A model generated the notes under the pieces. It did no database searches. It was not told where the DNA came from and saw nothing but the letters and a program-made list of their open reading frames with translations. A stretch of 48,702 nt of DNA, taken from NCBI GenBank assembly GCA_030158285.1, contig JAOATF010000116.1, positions 1 to 48,702 on the forward strand, in the 5' to 3' direction. The stretch comes from Hyphomonadaceae bacterium (GTDB lineage Bacteria; Pseudomonadota; Alphaproteobacteria; Caulobacterales; Hyphomonadaceae). The translations under genes were made by a program, and so were the position numbers. Positions 26,724-34,389 of this stretch are shown one piece after another (position 1 is the first letter of the stretch; each line of letters opens with the position of its first letter).

Positions 26724-26978
26724 ATGGGCAAAGACATGACCGGGGACGATTCGGGCTCGAGGCCACCTGTGGACCCCCGAACCGCACGCCGCCGCCAGGA
26801 CCCGATAGGGCGCCGGCTGCGTCAGATGTACGACGACGTCGTGAGCGAAGATGTTCCCGACGATTTTCTGGACTTTCTCGAGCAGGCTGACGAACGCATG
26901 GCCGGGGAAGCAAACGGGCAGGAGCCAGAGGCCAAGACGCTGGAAGCAGAGACTTCGCCTTCCGGATCCAAACCCTGA
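26724..26978 (+). CDS. nepR: NepR-type anti-sigma factor
   Basis: An 84-residue protein whose core DPIGRRLRQMYDDVVSEDVP followed by DDFLDFLEQAD is the NepR signature: two amphipathic helices that clamp EcfG. The flanks are charged and probably disordered, as in the family. GAGG lies 11 bases before the ATG at 26724; the upstream in-frame ATG at 26706 has no ribosome site but cannot be excluded. It is the first gene of the nepR-ecfG-kinase unit, with 14 bases to ecfG. It is recognised by PhyR when that is phosphorylated. Confidence 0.9.
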   Translation: MGKDMTGDDSGSRPPVDPRTARRRQDPIGRRLRQMYDDVVSEDVPDDFLDFLEQADERMAGEANGQEPEAKTLEAETSPSGSKP

Positions 26979-26992
26979 CAAGCGGCGGTAAA

Positions 26993-27676
26993 ATGGTTGA
27001 TTCCAGCGACATCCATAAGGTGACGCAACGGCAGCGCCATGCCGGCGGCGGAGAGGATGATACGTCATCCGCCTCAGCCGCCAACGAAGCGACTTTCCGT
27101 GCAGAGCTCGTCGGCCTGATCCCGCATCTGCGCGCCTTTGCTCGCAGTCTCTGCAAGGATCCGACAGCCGCCGATGACCTGGCTCAGGAAGCGCTGGCCA
27201 AGGCCTGGAAAGCGCGTGAATCGTTCGAGCCAGGCACCAGCCTCAAGGCCTGGACCTTCATGATCCTGCGCAACCAGTTCTATTCCGAAAAGCGCCGCAG
27301 CTGGCGCTCAGCGCCCCTCGATACCGAAGTGGCCGAGAACACGCTTCTGGCCGCTGACAACCCAACCGCCCCCATGGAGCTGCTGGAGCTGCGCGCCGCG
27401 CTCAACAAGCTGCCGGCAGACCAGCGCGATGCGCTGATCCTCGTCGGCGCCGGCGGAATGGCTTATGAGGAAGCCGCGCAGGTCTGCCAGGTCGCCGTCG
27501 GCACGATAAAGAGCCGCGTCAGCCGGGCTCGCAAGGCGCTGGAAGTCATGCTGAACGAGACGGGATCGAGAAATCCCGCGGAGCACGAAATTGGGGCCGG
27601 CAATGCGTTTGACGATATTCTGCAGCAGGCCTCTACCCTCGCTGAGGGCGGAGTGAGGTCGAGGGGTGACAACTGA
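26993..27676 (+). CDS. ecfG: EcfG-family RNA polymerase sigma factor
   Basis: A 227-residue ECF sigma factor of the alphaproteobacterial general stress type. Region 2 is at about residues 45-110 (LCKDPTAADDLAQEALAKAW and SLKAWTFMILRNQFYSEKRR) and region 4 at about 140-195 (LPADQRDALILVGAGGMAYE and VGTIKSRVSRARKALE). It is expected to direct transcription from GGAAC-N16/17-CGTT promoters, several of which lie in this window, including its own. The first 30 residues and the last 35 are not conserved. It overlaps the kinase gene by 11 bases, which suggests translational coupling. Confidence 0.95.
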   Translation: MVDSSDIHKVTQRQRHAGGGEDDTSSASAANEATFRAELVGLIPHLRAFARSLCKDPTAADDLAQEALAKAWKARESFEPGTSLKAWTFMILRNQFYSEKRRSWRSAPLDTEVAENTLLAADNPTAPMELLELRAALNKLPADQRDALILVGAGGMAYEEAAQVCQVAVGTIKSRVSRARKALEVMLNETGSRNPAEHEIGAGNAFDDILQQASTLAEGGVRSRGDN

Positions 27677-29393
27677 GGATCTGCCGCGGCGCCGTTTATC
27701 GCTCCGCGTCCTGCTCCTCCTGATCTTCGCAGCGGCGCTCTCGCCGGTGCTGGTGATCGGGGGGATACGCTGGTCGGGAGATGTCGAACGGGACGCCCAG
27801 TATCGTCGCGAAACCATGACACTGGTTGCGCGCGTTGCGGCCAGCCGTGCCGAAAGCCTGCTGGGGTCCGCGCCCTCCATCCTCAATCTCATCGGGACGG
27901 GCGACACCGGCCAGCCATGCGACCTGCCACTCAAGCAGATCCTCGTCGCGCTGCCTGACTTCGCGAATTTCGGCGTCGTGGGCGCCGATGGCATTGTGAA
28001 GTGCTCGACGCAGGAAGGCGCGCCTGGCACCGACGTGAATGCACGCGAATGGTTCAAGACCGTGCGCGACGGCCCGAAACCCTTCGTGCTCTCCGGCGCG
28101 GTTTTCGGACAGGTCACTCACCAGTGGGTCGTCGCCTCGGCGCTTCGACGCGAAACGGCGACCGGCGCGTTCGATGGCGCGTATGCGCTGGGCCTCCCGG
28201 TCAATGCGCTGGTGTCTCAGCTCGAACACAGCGACTTGCCTCGCAATTATGAAGTGTCGCTTGTTGATGCTTCCGGCCGCGTGTTTGCCAGCTCCTTCTG
28301 GGAAATGTTCGACGGCGCCACGATGGCGAAGGTCGATCCCGAGAATGGCGGCTTCGTCCAGCTCAATTCGAACCAGGGCGAGAGTCGCCAGGCAGCGGTC
28401 ATCCCGCTCGCCGGGCACGAATTCTACGCCATGGTCTCGGCCCCGACGCCGCCGCCGATCGCGCTGGAAAACGTGGCTGCTTTCGGCAATTTCGCGCTGC
28501 CGCTGATGGCGTGGCTGCTGGCGCTGGTTACGGCCTGGCTCGCGATGGACCGGCTGGTGCTGCGTTGGCTCGACTACCTGCGCCGCATCGCCGGCCTTTA
28601 TGCCAGCGGCAAGCTCTCGGTTCAGCCCCTGCGCGCCCGGCGTCAGGCCCCGGGAGAGATCAACGAACTCGCCGATACGCTCGAGGAAATGGCCGTCCGC
28701 ATCCGTGATCGCACGGGCCGCATGGAAACCGCGCTGGCCACACGCGATGCCGCGATGAAGGAAATCCACCATCGGGTGAAGAACAACCTGCAGATCATCA
28801 ACAGCCTGCTGAGCCTGCAGGGCCGCAAGCTCAACGATCCGGCCGCCATCTCCGTGCTCGATGACGCGCGCGCGCGCATCAATGCGCTGTCGCTGATTCA
28901 CTCATCGCTCTACGAAAACAACAACATCCGCGCGGTGGAGTCGAAAAGCTTCTTCACCCAGCTGGCGGGCAATCTCGCTAATGCCGTGGGTGCGGAAGAC
29001 CGCGGGTTCAGGATCACGGCCAGCATCGACGATGAAACCATCGACGCCGACATCGCCGTGCCGCTGGCGTTGTTCACCGCCGAAGCCGTCACCAATGCCG
29101 CCAAACACGCTTTTGCTGACTTTACGCCCGGCAGCAGCGGCCTGATCGAGATCATCTACAAGATCGATCCCGACGCGACCGTTCTCACCATCCGGGACAA
29201 TGGCGCTCCCTATGCGGGCGCTGTGGGCGCAGCCTCCAGTGTCGGCGCAACGCTGATGGCGGCCTTTGCGAAGCAGGCGAGGGGAAAGATGGAAGAGGAT
29301 GTGGCGCCGACCGGGAGGCGTTCCGTCCGCATCCGCATCCTGGCGGCCGACCGGGTCCCCTATGTCGAGTCAGATGTAATCGTACACTACTAG
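27666..29393 (+). CDS. HisKA_2-family sensor histidine kinase, probable PhyR kinase
   Basis: A 575-residue membrane kinase. One helix at about residues 12-34, an extracytoplasmic CACHE-like domain (about 35-270, with a motif region NAREWFKTVRDG), a second helix at about 275-298, a HAMP-like linker, then the phosphoacceptor His369 in EIHHRVKNNLQ and an ATPase domain with AEAVTNAAKHAF (N box) and IRDNGAPY (G1). This HisKA_2 layout is typical of PhyK-like kinases that phosphorylate PhyR. The start is GTG at 27666, overlapping ecfG by 11 bases with a GAGG-rich ribosome site. Position in the nepR-ecfG unit supports the role. The signal sensed is unknown. Confidence 0.92.
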   Translation: MTTEDLPRRRLSLRVLLLLIFAAALSPVLVIGGIRWSGDVERDAQYRRETMTLVARVAASRAESLLGSAPSILNLIGTGDTGQPCDLPLKQILVALPDFANFGVVGADGIVKCSTQEGAPGTDVNAREWFKTVRDGPKPFVLSGAVFGQVTHQWVVASALRRETATGAFDGAYALGLPVNALVSQLEHSDLPRNYEVSLVDASGRVFASSFWEMFDGATMAKVDPENGGFVQLNSNQGESRQAAVIPLAGHEFYAMVSAPTPPPIALENVAAFGNFALPLMAWLLALVTAWLAMDRLVLRWLDYLRRIAGLYASGKLSVQPLRARRQAPGEINELADTLEEMAVRIRDRTGRMETALATRDAAMKEIHHRVKNNLQIINSLLSLQGRKLNDPAAISVLDDARARINALSLIHSSLYENNNIRAVESKSFFTQLAGNLANAVGAEDRGFRITASIDDETIDADIAVPLALFTAEAVTNAAKHAFADFTPGSSGLIEIIYKIDPDATVLTIRDNGAPYAGAVGAASSVGATLMAAFAKQARGKMEEDVAPTGRRSVRIRILAADRVPYVESDVIVHY

Positions 29394-29397
29394 CTGG

Positions 29398-29544
29398 TCA
29401 GGTCACCGGAACCATGGCCACCGCCGCGGCGACGGCCAGACCGGTCGCGATCGCCAGGCAGGCAATCAGCGCAAACAGGCTCCCCTTCCGGGAAACTTCC
29501 CGGTCGATGTCCTCCATCAGCTGGCGTTCTTCAGGGTCGTGCAT
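29398..29544 (-). CDS. 48-residue single-helix membrane protein, stress-promoter controlled
   Basis: A short protein: an acidic/charged N-terminus (HDPEERQLMEDIDREVSRK) followed by one hydrophobic helix of about 25 residues to the C-terminus. No family recognised. The ATG at 29544 is chosen because an EcfG-type promoter lies 32 bases upstream; the frame stays open further upstream but crosses the promoter. No strong ribosome site is seen. It is convergent with the kinase gene with 4 bases between stops. Confidence 0.65.
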   Translation of the reverse strand: MHDPEERQLMEDIDREVSRKGSLFALIACLAIATGLAVAAAVAMVPVT

Positions 29545-29575
29545 GGTACTCACGTTCTGTGGTGTCTGAAATCGG

Positions 29576-29600
29576 AACGCCAAGGCATTCCCCCGGTTCC
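29576..29600 (-). promoter_or_regulatory. EcfG-type promoter for the 48-residue membrane protein gene
   Basis: On the minus strand: GGAAC at 29600-29596, 16-base spacer, CGTT at 29579-29576. The predicted leader is about 25 bases. Confidence 0.8.
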
Positions 29601-29663
29601 AACTCCAGATGCGAAGAGAGCGCCGCTTTACGCAGCGCTCCCTCCCCATTTTGGGCTTCTATA

Positions 29664-30020
29664 CTAACCGCGATACTCGCCATTGGCCCAGTAAGACCGC
29701 CCGCTGCGGCGATCGACGTAATAATACCGCCGGGCATAGTTATCATACAGCAGCGGCTCGCCGTTCGGCCCAACATCAGCCCGGCTGTTATTGTTGTTCC
29801 GGTCGGAACTCGCGCCAGCAACACCACCAGCAATAGCACCACTGGCAGCACCAATAGCAGCCCCCTGCCCAGCATCCCCCGAACCAGTGTTGTTACCGAT
29901 GATGGCGCCGGCGGCGCCACCAAGGAGGGCGCCGGTGAGGGCGCCGCGTTCTGTGTTGCCAGTTGAGGTACAAGCTGTGGTGGCGCCGAGGGCGGCGAGG
30001 GCGAAGAGGGTGGTTTTCAT
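29664..30020 (-). CDS. Glycine-zipper lipoprotein
   Basis: A 118-residue lipoprotein: signal peptide with lipobox TTAC, then a glycine-zipper region (ALTGALLGGAAGAIIGNNTG and AAIGAASGAIAGGVAGA) like that of 17-kDa surface antigen / YMGG-type outer-membrane lipoproteins, then a polar Asn/Arg-rich stretch and a Tyr/Arg-rich tail (YARRYYYVDRRSGRSYW). It probably inserts in or spans a membrane. It starts 29 bases after the preceding gene on the same strand, with AGGAGA before the ATG, so the two form an operon under the EcfG-type promoter at 30523. Confidence 0.8.
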   Translation of the reverse strand: MKTTLFALAALGATTACTSTGNTERGALTGALLGGAAGAIIGNNTGSGDAGQGAAIGAASGAIAGGVAGASSDRNNNNSRADVGPNGEPLLYDNYARRYYYVDRRSGRSYWANGEYRG

Positions 30021-30049
30021 GGGGGTCTCCTTGAATGTGGCGGTTGCGA

Positions 30050-30484
30050 CTAGCGCAGCGGCCGTTTGATGGCGCCGGCGCCGCCGCCGATGATCAGGCC
30101 CGCGACCGTGGTCTGGGCGATCAGCGCCAGCGACGCCGTTGCAACGGCAGCCGTCGCGACCAGGCCGACACCCGCGCCCAGCACGGAGCCGAGCACCATG
30201 CCGGACATCACCGGCGCATCCTGCTTGCGCTGGATCGCCAGTTGCGGCGGTTGCATGTCCTTGAGTTGAACAAGCGCGCGCGAGACTTCACGCAGGTCGG
30301 TTTCTTCACCGCCCGTCATGTTCTCCGCGGTGCTGTCAGCCAGCTGCTGGGCATCCAGCTTCCAGCTTTCAAGAATGCGCACCTTGTCGGTGTGCGAAAG
30401 TTCATTGTCCTTCACGACTTCGTCCGGATGGTCGAAGTGTCGCTTCGGATGGAAAACCAGTTCGTCTACTGCATGCGTGCTCAT
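30050..30484 (-). CDS. Stress-promoter controlled protein with soluble N-terminus and Gly/Ala-rich membrane C-terminus
   Basis: A 144-residue protein. Residues 1-90 are charged and helical (VDELVFHPKRHFDHPDEVVK, then a helix with DKVRILESWKLDAQQLAD), and residues about 95-140 form two hydrophobic Gly/Ala/Val segments (VLGSVLGAGVGLVATAAVA and QTTVAGLIIGGGAGAI). Proteins of this shape recur in alphaproteobacterial stress regulons, but I cannot name a function. The ATG at 30484 is chosen for GGAAGGCGGA upstream. An EcfG-type promoter lies 39 bases before the start. It is the first gene of a two-gene unit with the glycine-zipper lipoprotein. Confidence 0.75.
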   Translation of the reverse strand: MSTHAVDELVFHPKRHFDHPDEVVKDNELSHTDKVRILESWKLDAQQLADSTAENMTGGEETDLREVSRALVQLKDMQPPQLAIQRKQDAPVMSGMVLGSVLGAGVGLVATAAVATASLALIAQTTVAGLIIGGGAGAIKRPLR

Positions 30485-30522
30485 GGCGGATCCGCCTTCC
30501 TCGCTCTGAGTGGTCAACCCAG

Positions 30523-30548
30523 AACGAGGCAGGCAGGTCCGCGGTTCC
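30523..30548 (-). promoter_or_regulatory. EcfG-type promoter for the 30484 gene and glycine-zipper lipoprotein
   Basis: On the minus strand: GGAAC at 30548-30544, 17-base spacer, CGTT at 30526-30523. Confidence 0.82.
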
Positions 30549-30619
30549 GCAGGACACGCAGCGGTTAATTTGTCAGTTCAAGGGAACCTATACGGCCCTG
30601 TAACAACCAGTCCGTGCGC

Positions 30620-31420
30620 CTAGCTCGGGCCATCTTTCGGCAGGCTGGCGTAGGCGATGCCGCCATCGACCGCGATCGAGTCGCCAACGACATAGTCGCC
30701 CGCTTTCGATGCGAGGAAGATCGCCGTGCCGGCCATGTCCTCGTCGCGACCGATGCGGCGCGACGGCGTGCGCTTGGCGACAGCTTCGGCTTCATCGCGC
30801 GCGGCCTTGTTCATCTCGGATGCAAATGGTCCCGGCGCGATCGCGGTGACGACGATGTTGTCGTCGATCAGGCGCGCGGCCATGCGCTTGGTGAGATAGA
30901 GGAGCGATGATTTCGAGGCGTGATAGGAATACGTGTCCCACGGGTTGAGGCGGATGCCGTCGATCGAGCAGATGTTGATGACCTTTGCGGGCTGCGCCGG
31001 GCTCGCCGCTTTCTTCAGCGCGGCATGCAGCGCCTGCGTGAGGAAGAAGGGCGACTTCACGTTGAGGTTCATCACCTTGTCCCAGCCCGCTTCCGGAAAC
31101 TCCTCGAACGGCGCGCCCCAGGCCGCGCCCGCATTGTTGACGAGGATGTCGAGCTTGCCTTCGCGCTTGTAGATTTCTTCCGCGAGCATCTTGGCGCCGG
31201 CGACAGTCGAGATGTCCTGCGGCAGCGAGATGCACGGCGCATGGCCGAGCGCGGTGAGTTCTGCGGCGGTGGCGTCGCACGCATCGGCCTTGCGCGCCGA
31301 GATGTAGGTCTTGGCGCCGCTTTCAACGAAGCCCTGCGCGATCATCTTGCCGATGCCGCGCGATCCGCCAGTGACGAGCGCGACGCGCCCTTTCAGCGAG
31401 AAGAGGTTGGCGATCATCAT
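30620..31420 (-). CDS. Short-chain dehydrogenase/reductase
   Basis: A 266-residue classical SDR acting on an unknown alcohol or carbonyl with NAD(P). The cofactor motif is TGGSRGIG (about residues 18-25), followed by LVNNAGAAWG, a catalytic Ser in NICSIDGIR, and YHASK with the Tyr/Lys pair. AIAPGPFASEM follows, as in SDRs that close over the cofactor. An Arg after the second strand (SARKAD) suggests NADP preference. GGGAG precedes the ATG. It stands alone between the stress island and an inverted repeat. Confidence 0.9.
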   Translation of the reverse strand: MMIANLFSLKGRVALVTGGSRGIGKMIAQGFVESGAKTYISARKADACDATAAELTALGHAPCISLPQDISTVAGAKMLAEEIYKREGKLDILVNNAGAAWGAPFEEFPEAGWDKVMNLNVKSPFFLTQALHAALKKAASPAQPAKVINICSIDGIRLNPWDTYSYHASKSSLLYLTKRMAARLIDDNIVVTAIAPGPFASEMNKAARDEAEAVAKRTPSRRIGRDEDMAGTAIFLASKAGDYVVGDSIAVDGGIAYASLPKDGPS

Positions 31421-31501
31421 ATGTGGGGCTCCCGGAGTGTGTGCTTGTTGGCGCGGACATTAGCGGGGCAGATGGGGATTGCTAGGGGCGGGGCGGCGTC
31501 T

Positions 31502-31664
31502 CCGCCTGCTTCGCAGGCGGCCCCTTCCGTCATGCTTCGCATGCCACCTTCCCCGCTTCGCGGGGCAGGACCACAAACCGCTGGCAGCGTGGGGAAGTCC
31601 TCCCTCGCCGAAGGCGGGGGAGGTGGCGCGAAGCGACGGAGGGGGCTGCCTGCGAAGCAGGCGG
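31502..31664. repeat. Long imperfect inverted repeat (dispersed intergenic element)
   Basis: 31502-31524 pairs with about 31641-31664, and the pairing continues inward (TTCCGTCATGCTTCGCATGC against GAAGCGACGGAGGG). Each end also contains the small palindrome CCTGCTTCGCAGG. Together it can fold into one stem of about 160 bases. It fills the gap between two co-directional genes. It is a non-coding dispersed element of the kind common in alphaproteobacterial intergenic DNA. Confidence 0.75.
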
Positions 31665-31678
31665 ATGGCTGTGCGCGG

Positions 31679-32923
31679 TCAGCGCATCAGATGCTTCGCC
31701 ACCGCCGCGTAGGCGGGCAAGGACACCTTGTCCAGGATGGAATTCCCGTTCGCGGCTACCGGATGCGACGCAAAGCGCGCGATCACCACTTCGGCCTTTG
31801 GTGCGATCCAGCAGACCTGGCCGTGGATGCCGCGGGCGGTGTAGGCGTTGAGGTCGTCGTGGCTGACCCACCATTGGCTGCGATAGCTCCAGCCGGGCAT
31901 GGTGGCGTAGCCGGCTTTTGCGAAGTCTTCTTTTCTTGCGCCGCCAGCGATGTCGTCGACGACGGTGGCGGGGACGATCTGCTGGCCGTTGTACTGGCCA
32001 CGGTTGCGCATCATTTCGCCGAACCGGGCGAGGTCGCGCAGGCTGAGGTTGAGGCCGCCGCCGCACGCCGCCATGCCGACGGGGTCGACGTGGAGATAGC
32101 CGTCTTCTTCCATGCCGAGCTTCTGCCAGATGCGTTCGGAGATGAGTTGCGGCATCGGTTTGCCGGTGACGCGCTGGATCAGCCACGCCAGCACTTCGGT
32201 GTTGCAGGTCTTGTAGGTAAAGCCTGCGCCGTGCTCGCCCTGCTTGGGCAGGGTGGCGAGGAAGCTCGCGATGGAGTCAGGGCCAGTATAGCCTTCGGGC
32301 GGCTTGCTGTAGCCCGCAGCAATCCCGTACGTGCGAACTTCGGCGAGCGGGTCGGTGTAGTTCTCCGAATACTTGACGCCCGTGGTCATATCCATGACCT
32401 GCCGCACGGTAGCGTCGGCGAAGGCGGATTTTGCAAGTTCGGGCAGGTAGCGCGCTACCGGGGCAGCTGTGTCGATCACGCCTTCATGCGCCAGCGTTGC
32501 CGCGATCAGGCCGACGAAGGATTTCGTCACCGAAAAGGCGATGTGCGGAAGGTCTGCCGACAGCGCGCCGCGATAGGTTTCGTAGACGATGCTGCCGCGA
32601 TGCAGGATGACGATGCCGTCGGTGTAGAGCGCCTCGATGGATGCGCCCCATGTCGTCTGTTCGCCCTCCATTGTGGTGAAGGCGACAGCATCGATGTCGT
32701 CGCGCAGCTTGTGGGGAAGGGCGCTGGGGGCGGCGGGGCCGCGCCGGACGGTGGCGGTGGGTTTCAGTTCGCGCTGGTGGCTGAACGCCCAGCGCGTGTT
32801 GGGGAAGGAGTTGCCGCCGAGCTCGCCGCCTTCGGGGCGGATGGTCTTGTCCCGCGCCGGCGGAAAGCCGGACATCAGGCCGCGCGTGACGGGATCACTG
32901 TTCTGCGGATTCCAGTTGGACAT
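31679..32923 (-). CDS. Serine hydrolase of the beta-lactamase / class C esterase family
   Basis: A 414-residue protein of the beta-lactamase-related family (esterase EstB, 6-aminohexanoate-dimer hydrolase). The nucleophile motif SVTK (SxxK) is in IAFSVTKSFVG, the Tyr of YSENYTD or a later YKTCN may serve as the second motif, and a C-terminal HGQV (ARGIHGQVCW) replaces the K-T-G triad. No signal peptide is obvious, so it may be cytoplasmic. The ATG at 32923 has GGGGAGAAAC before it. It is flanked by inverted repeats on both sides. The substrate is unknown; an amide or ester hydrolase is most likely. Confidence 0.85.
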   Translation of the reverse strand: MSNWNPQNSDPVTRGLMSGFPPARDKTIRPEGGELGGNSFPNTRWAFSHQRELKPTATVRRGPAAPSALPHKLRDDIDAVAFTTMEGEQTTWGASIEALYTDGIVILHRGSIVYETYRGALSADLPHIAFSVTKSFVGLIAATLAHEGVIDTAAPVARYLPELAKSAFADATVRQVMDMTTGVKYSENYTDPLAEVRTYGIAAGYSKPPEGYTGPDSIASFLATLPKQGEHGAGFTYKTCNTEVLAWLIQRVTGKPMPQLISERIWQKLGMEEDGYLHVDPVGMAACGGGLNLSLRDLARFGEMMRNRGQYNGQQIVPATVVDDIAGGARKEDFAKAGYATMPGWSYRSQWWVSHDDLNAYTARGIHGQVCWIAPKAEVVIARFASHPVAANGNSILDKVSLPAYAAVAKHLMR

Positions 32924-33033
32924 GTTTCTCCCCGGCCTGTGGTGAGGGGAGCTTAGACGCACGGCGGGGGATTTGTCACTTTGGGGGTGACGCTGCTTGC
33001 GGTGACGTTTGGAGGCATGTTGCTCGACCTGTG

Positions 33034-33170
33034 AGCCCGCGCTCGTCCTTCGACGGACGCTCCCTTTGGTCGCTGCTCAGCATGAGCGCTTCTTTGCTAT
33101 CAGCGATGAACTCACCAAGCGCTCATCCTGAGCAGCGCGAAGCGCGTCCGTCGAAGGACGAGCGCGGGCT
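33034..33170. repeat. Near-perfect long inverted repeat with 27-base arms
   Basis: 33034-33060 and 33144-33170 are exact reverse complements (27 bases). The interior continues as a second stem, with a GCTGCTCAGC/ATGAGCGC block pairing with one mismatch around a loop near 33095. The whole gap upstream of the acyl-CoA dehydrogenase stop codon can fold as one hairpin. The arm sequence (GTCCTTCGACGGACGC type) is self-complementary, which is typical of dispersed intergenic palindromes. Confidence 0.85.
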
Positions 33171-33187
33171 TGCCGCTGTCGCGGCAA

Positions 33188-33212
33188 CTGCCGGGCGGGG
33201 GCCCGGCGGTCC
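33188..33212 (+). repeat. Third copy of the 25-base palindromic unit
   Basis: Identical over 25 bases to the reverse complement of 502-526, and to 585-609 except for the four-base centre. It ends nine bases before the stop codon of the following minus-strand gene. Confidence 0.8.
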
Positions 33213-33220
33213 AGAGAGCC

Positions 33221-34354
33221 TTAGTACCCGCCGATCCTTGCGTAGCGGTCGCGGTGGAAGCTTTCGCCGCCGTAGAGGTTTTCGAGGACGCGGGCGCGTT
33301 TCATGTAGAGGCCCGAGTCGTGGGCGTCGGTCATGCCGATGCCGCCGTGCATCTGGACCGTCTCGTTGGAGACGAGGTGCAGGGTTTCGGCGGCGCGGGC
33401 CTTGGCGAGGGAGGCCAGTTCGGAAACGTCGTTGGCGTTGCGATCGAGCGCATCGAGCGCGGCGATCACGCAGCTGCGCGTCAGTTCGAGTTCGGTGAAC
33501 ATGATGGCGGCGCGGTGCTGGATCGACTGGAACGAGCCGATCAGCTGGCCGAACTGCTTGCGCACTTTCAGGTATTCGCTGGTCATCTCGAAGGCGGCAT
33601 CCGACGCGCCGAGCATTTCCGCCGAGAGGCCGATGCGGGCGCGGTCGAGAATCTGTTCGAGCGCGGCATAGCCGCCATCGACCGTGCCGAGCACGGCGTC
33701 AGCGCCGACTTCGGCGCCAACGAAGGTGATGTTCGCGGCAGCGTGGGCATCGAGCGTTTTCAGGTTGGTGCGCGTGACGCCTTTTGCATTGGCGGGCACG
33801 AGGAAGAGGGTGATGCCGGTGGCGTCGCCCGCATCGCCCGAGGTGCGCGCGGCGACGATCAGCAGGTCGGCATCGCCGCCATCGACGACGTAGCGCTTGT
33901 CGCCATTGAGCACGAAGCCGGCGCCGGATTTCTTCGCGCCGAGTTTGACGTGGGCGGGATCGTGGTGCGGGCCTTCATCGACGGCCAGCGCGGTGAGGCA
34001 TTCGCCGGCGGCGATCTTCGGGAGCCACGCCTGTTTCTGTGCCTGGTTGCCAGCGATGAGCAGGGCTGAGGCGCCGACGAGGGCGGTGGAGAGGAGCGGG
34101 GTGGCGCCGATGGTGCGGCCCTGCGCTTCGAGCACCTGGCCGAGGCCGACATAGCCGAAGCCCGAGCCGCCGAATTCTTCCGGGATGATGACGCCGGTGA
34201 AGCCGAGATCGACCATTTCCTTCCAGGCGGCCTTGTCGAAGCCGGCGCCGGCGGTGCGCAGGGTGCGCAGCTGGGCGACGGGGAGCTTTTCGGCCGCGAA
34301 GGTCATCGCGCTGTCGCGCAGCATCTGCTGCTCTTCATTGAGCACGAACGCCAT
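33221..34354 (-). CDS. Acyl-CoA dehydrogenase family protein (short, FadE-like)
   Basis: A 377-residue flavoprotein of the acyl-CoA dehydrogenase superfamily. It has the N-terminal helix domain (LNEEQQMLRDSAMTFAAE), a beta domain with DLLIVAARTSG, a C-terminal RKQFGQLIGSFQSIQHRAA flavin-contact motif and a terminal VQMHGGIGMTDAHD. This divergent group is often annotated as the small partner in alpha2beta2 steroid or alkanoate dehydrogenases, so it may work with another acyl-CoA dehydrogenase (that at 39254 is in the same window but not adjacent). AAAGGAG precedes the ATG. The DsbA-type isomerase gene lies 35 bases upstream on the same strand. Confidence 0.88.
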   Translation of the reverse strand: MAFVLNEEQQMLRDSAMTFAAEKLPVAQLRTLRTAGAGFDKAAWKEMVDLGFTGVIIPEEFGGSGFGYVGLGQVLEAQGRTIGATPLLSTALVGASALLIAGNQAQKQAWLPKIAAGECLTALAVDEGPHHDPAHVKLGAKKSGAGFVLNGDKRYVVDGGDADLLIVAARTSGDAGDATGITLFLVPANAKGVTRTNLKTLDAHAAANITFVGAEVGADAVLGTVDGGYAALEQILDRARIGLSAEMLGASDAAFEMTSEYLKVRKQFGQLIGSFQSIQHRAAIMFTELELTRSCVIAALDALDRNANDVSELASLAKARAAETLHLVSNETVQMHGGIGMTDAHDSGLYMKRARVLENLYGGESFHRDRYARIGGY

Positions 34355-34389
34355 GGGCCAACTCCTTTAGCCGGGTGGATACCGGACTT

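Noticed and set aside
30920-32956. 678-residue + strand frame across SDR and serine hydrolase
   Set aside because: Antisense of two genes with clear catalytic motifs, and it crosses an inverted repeat.
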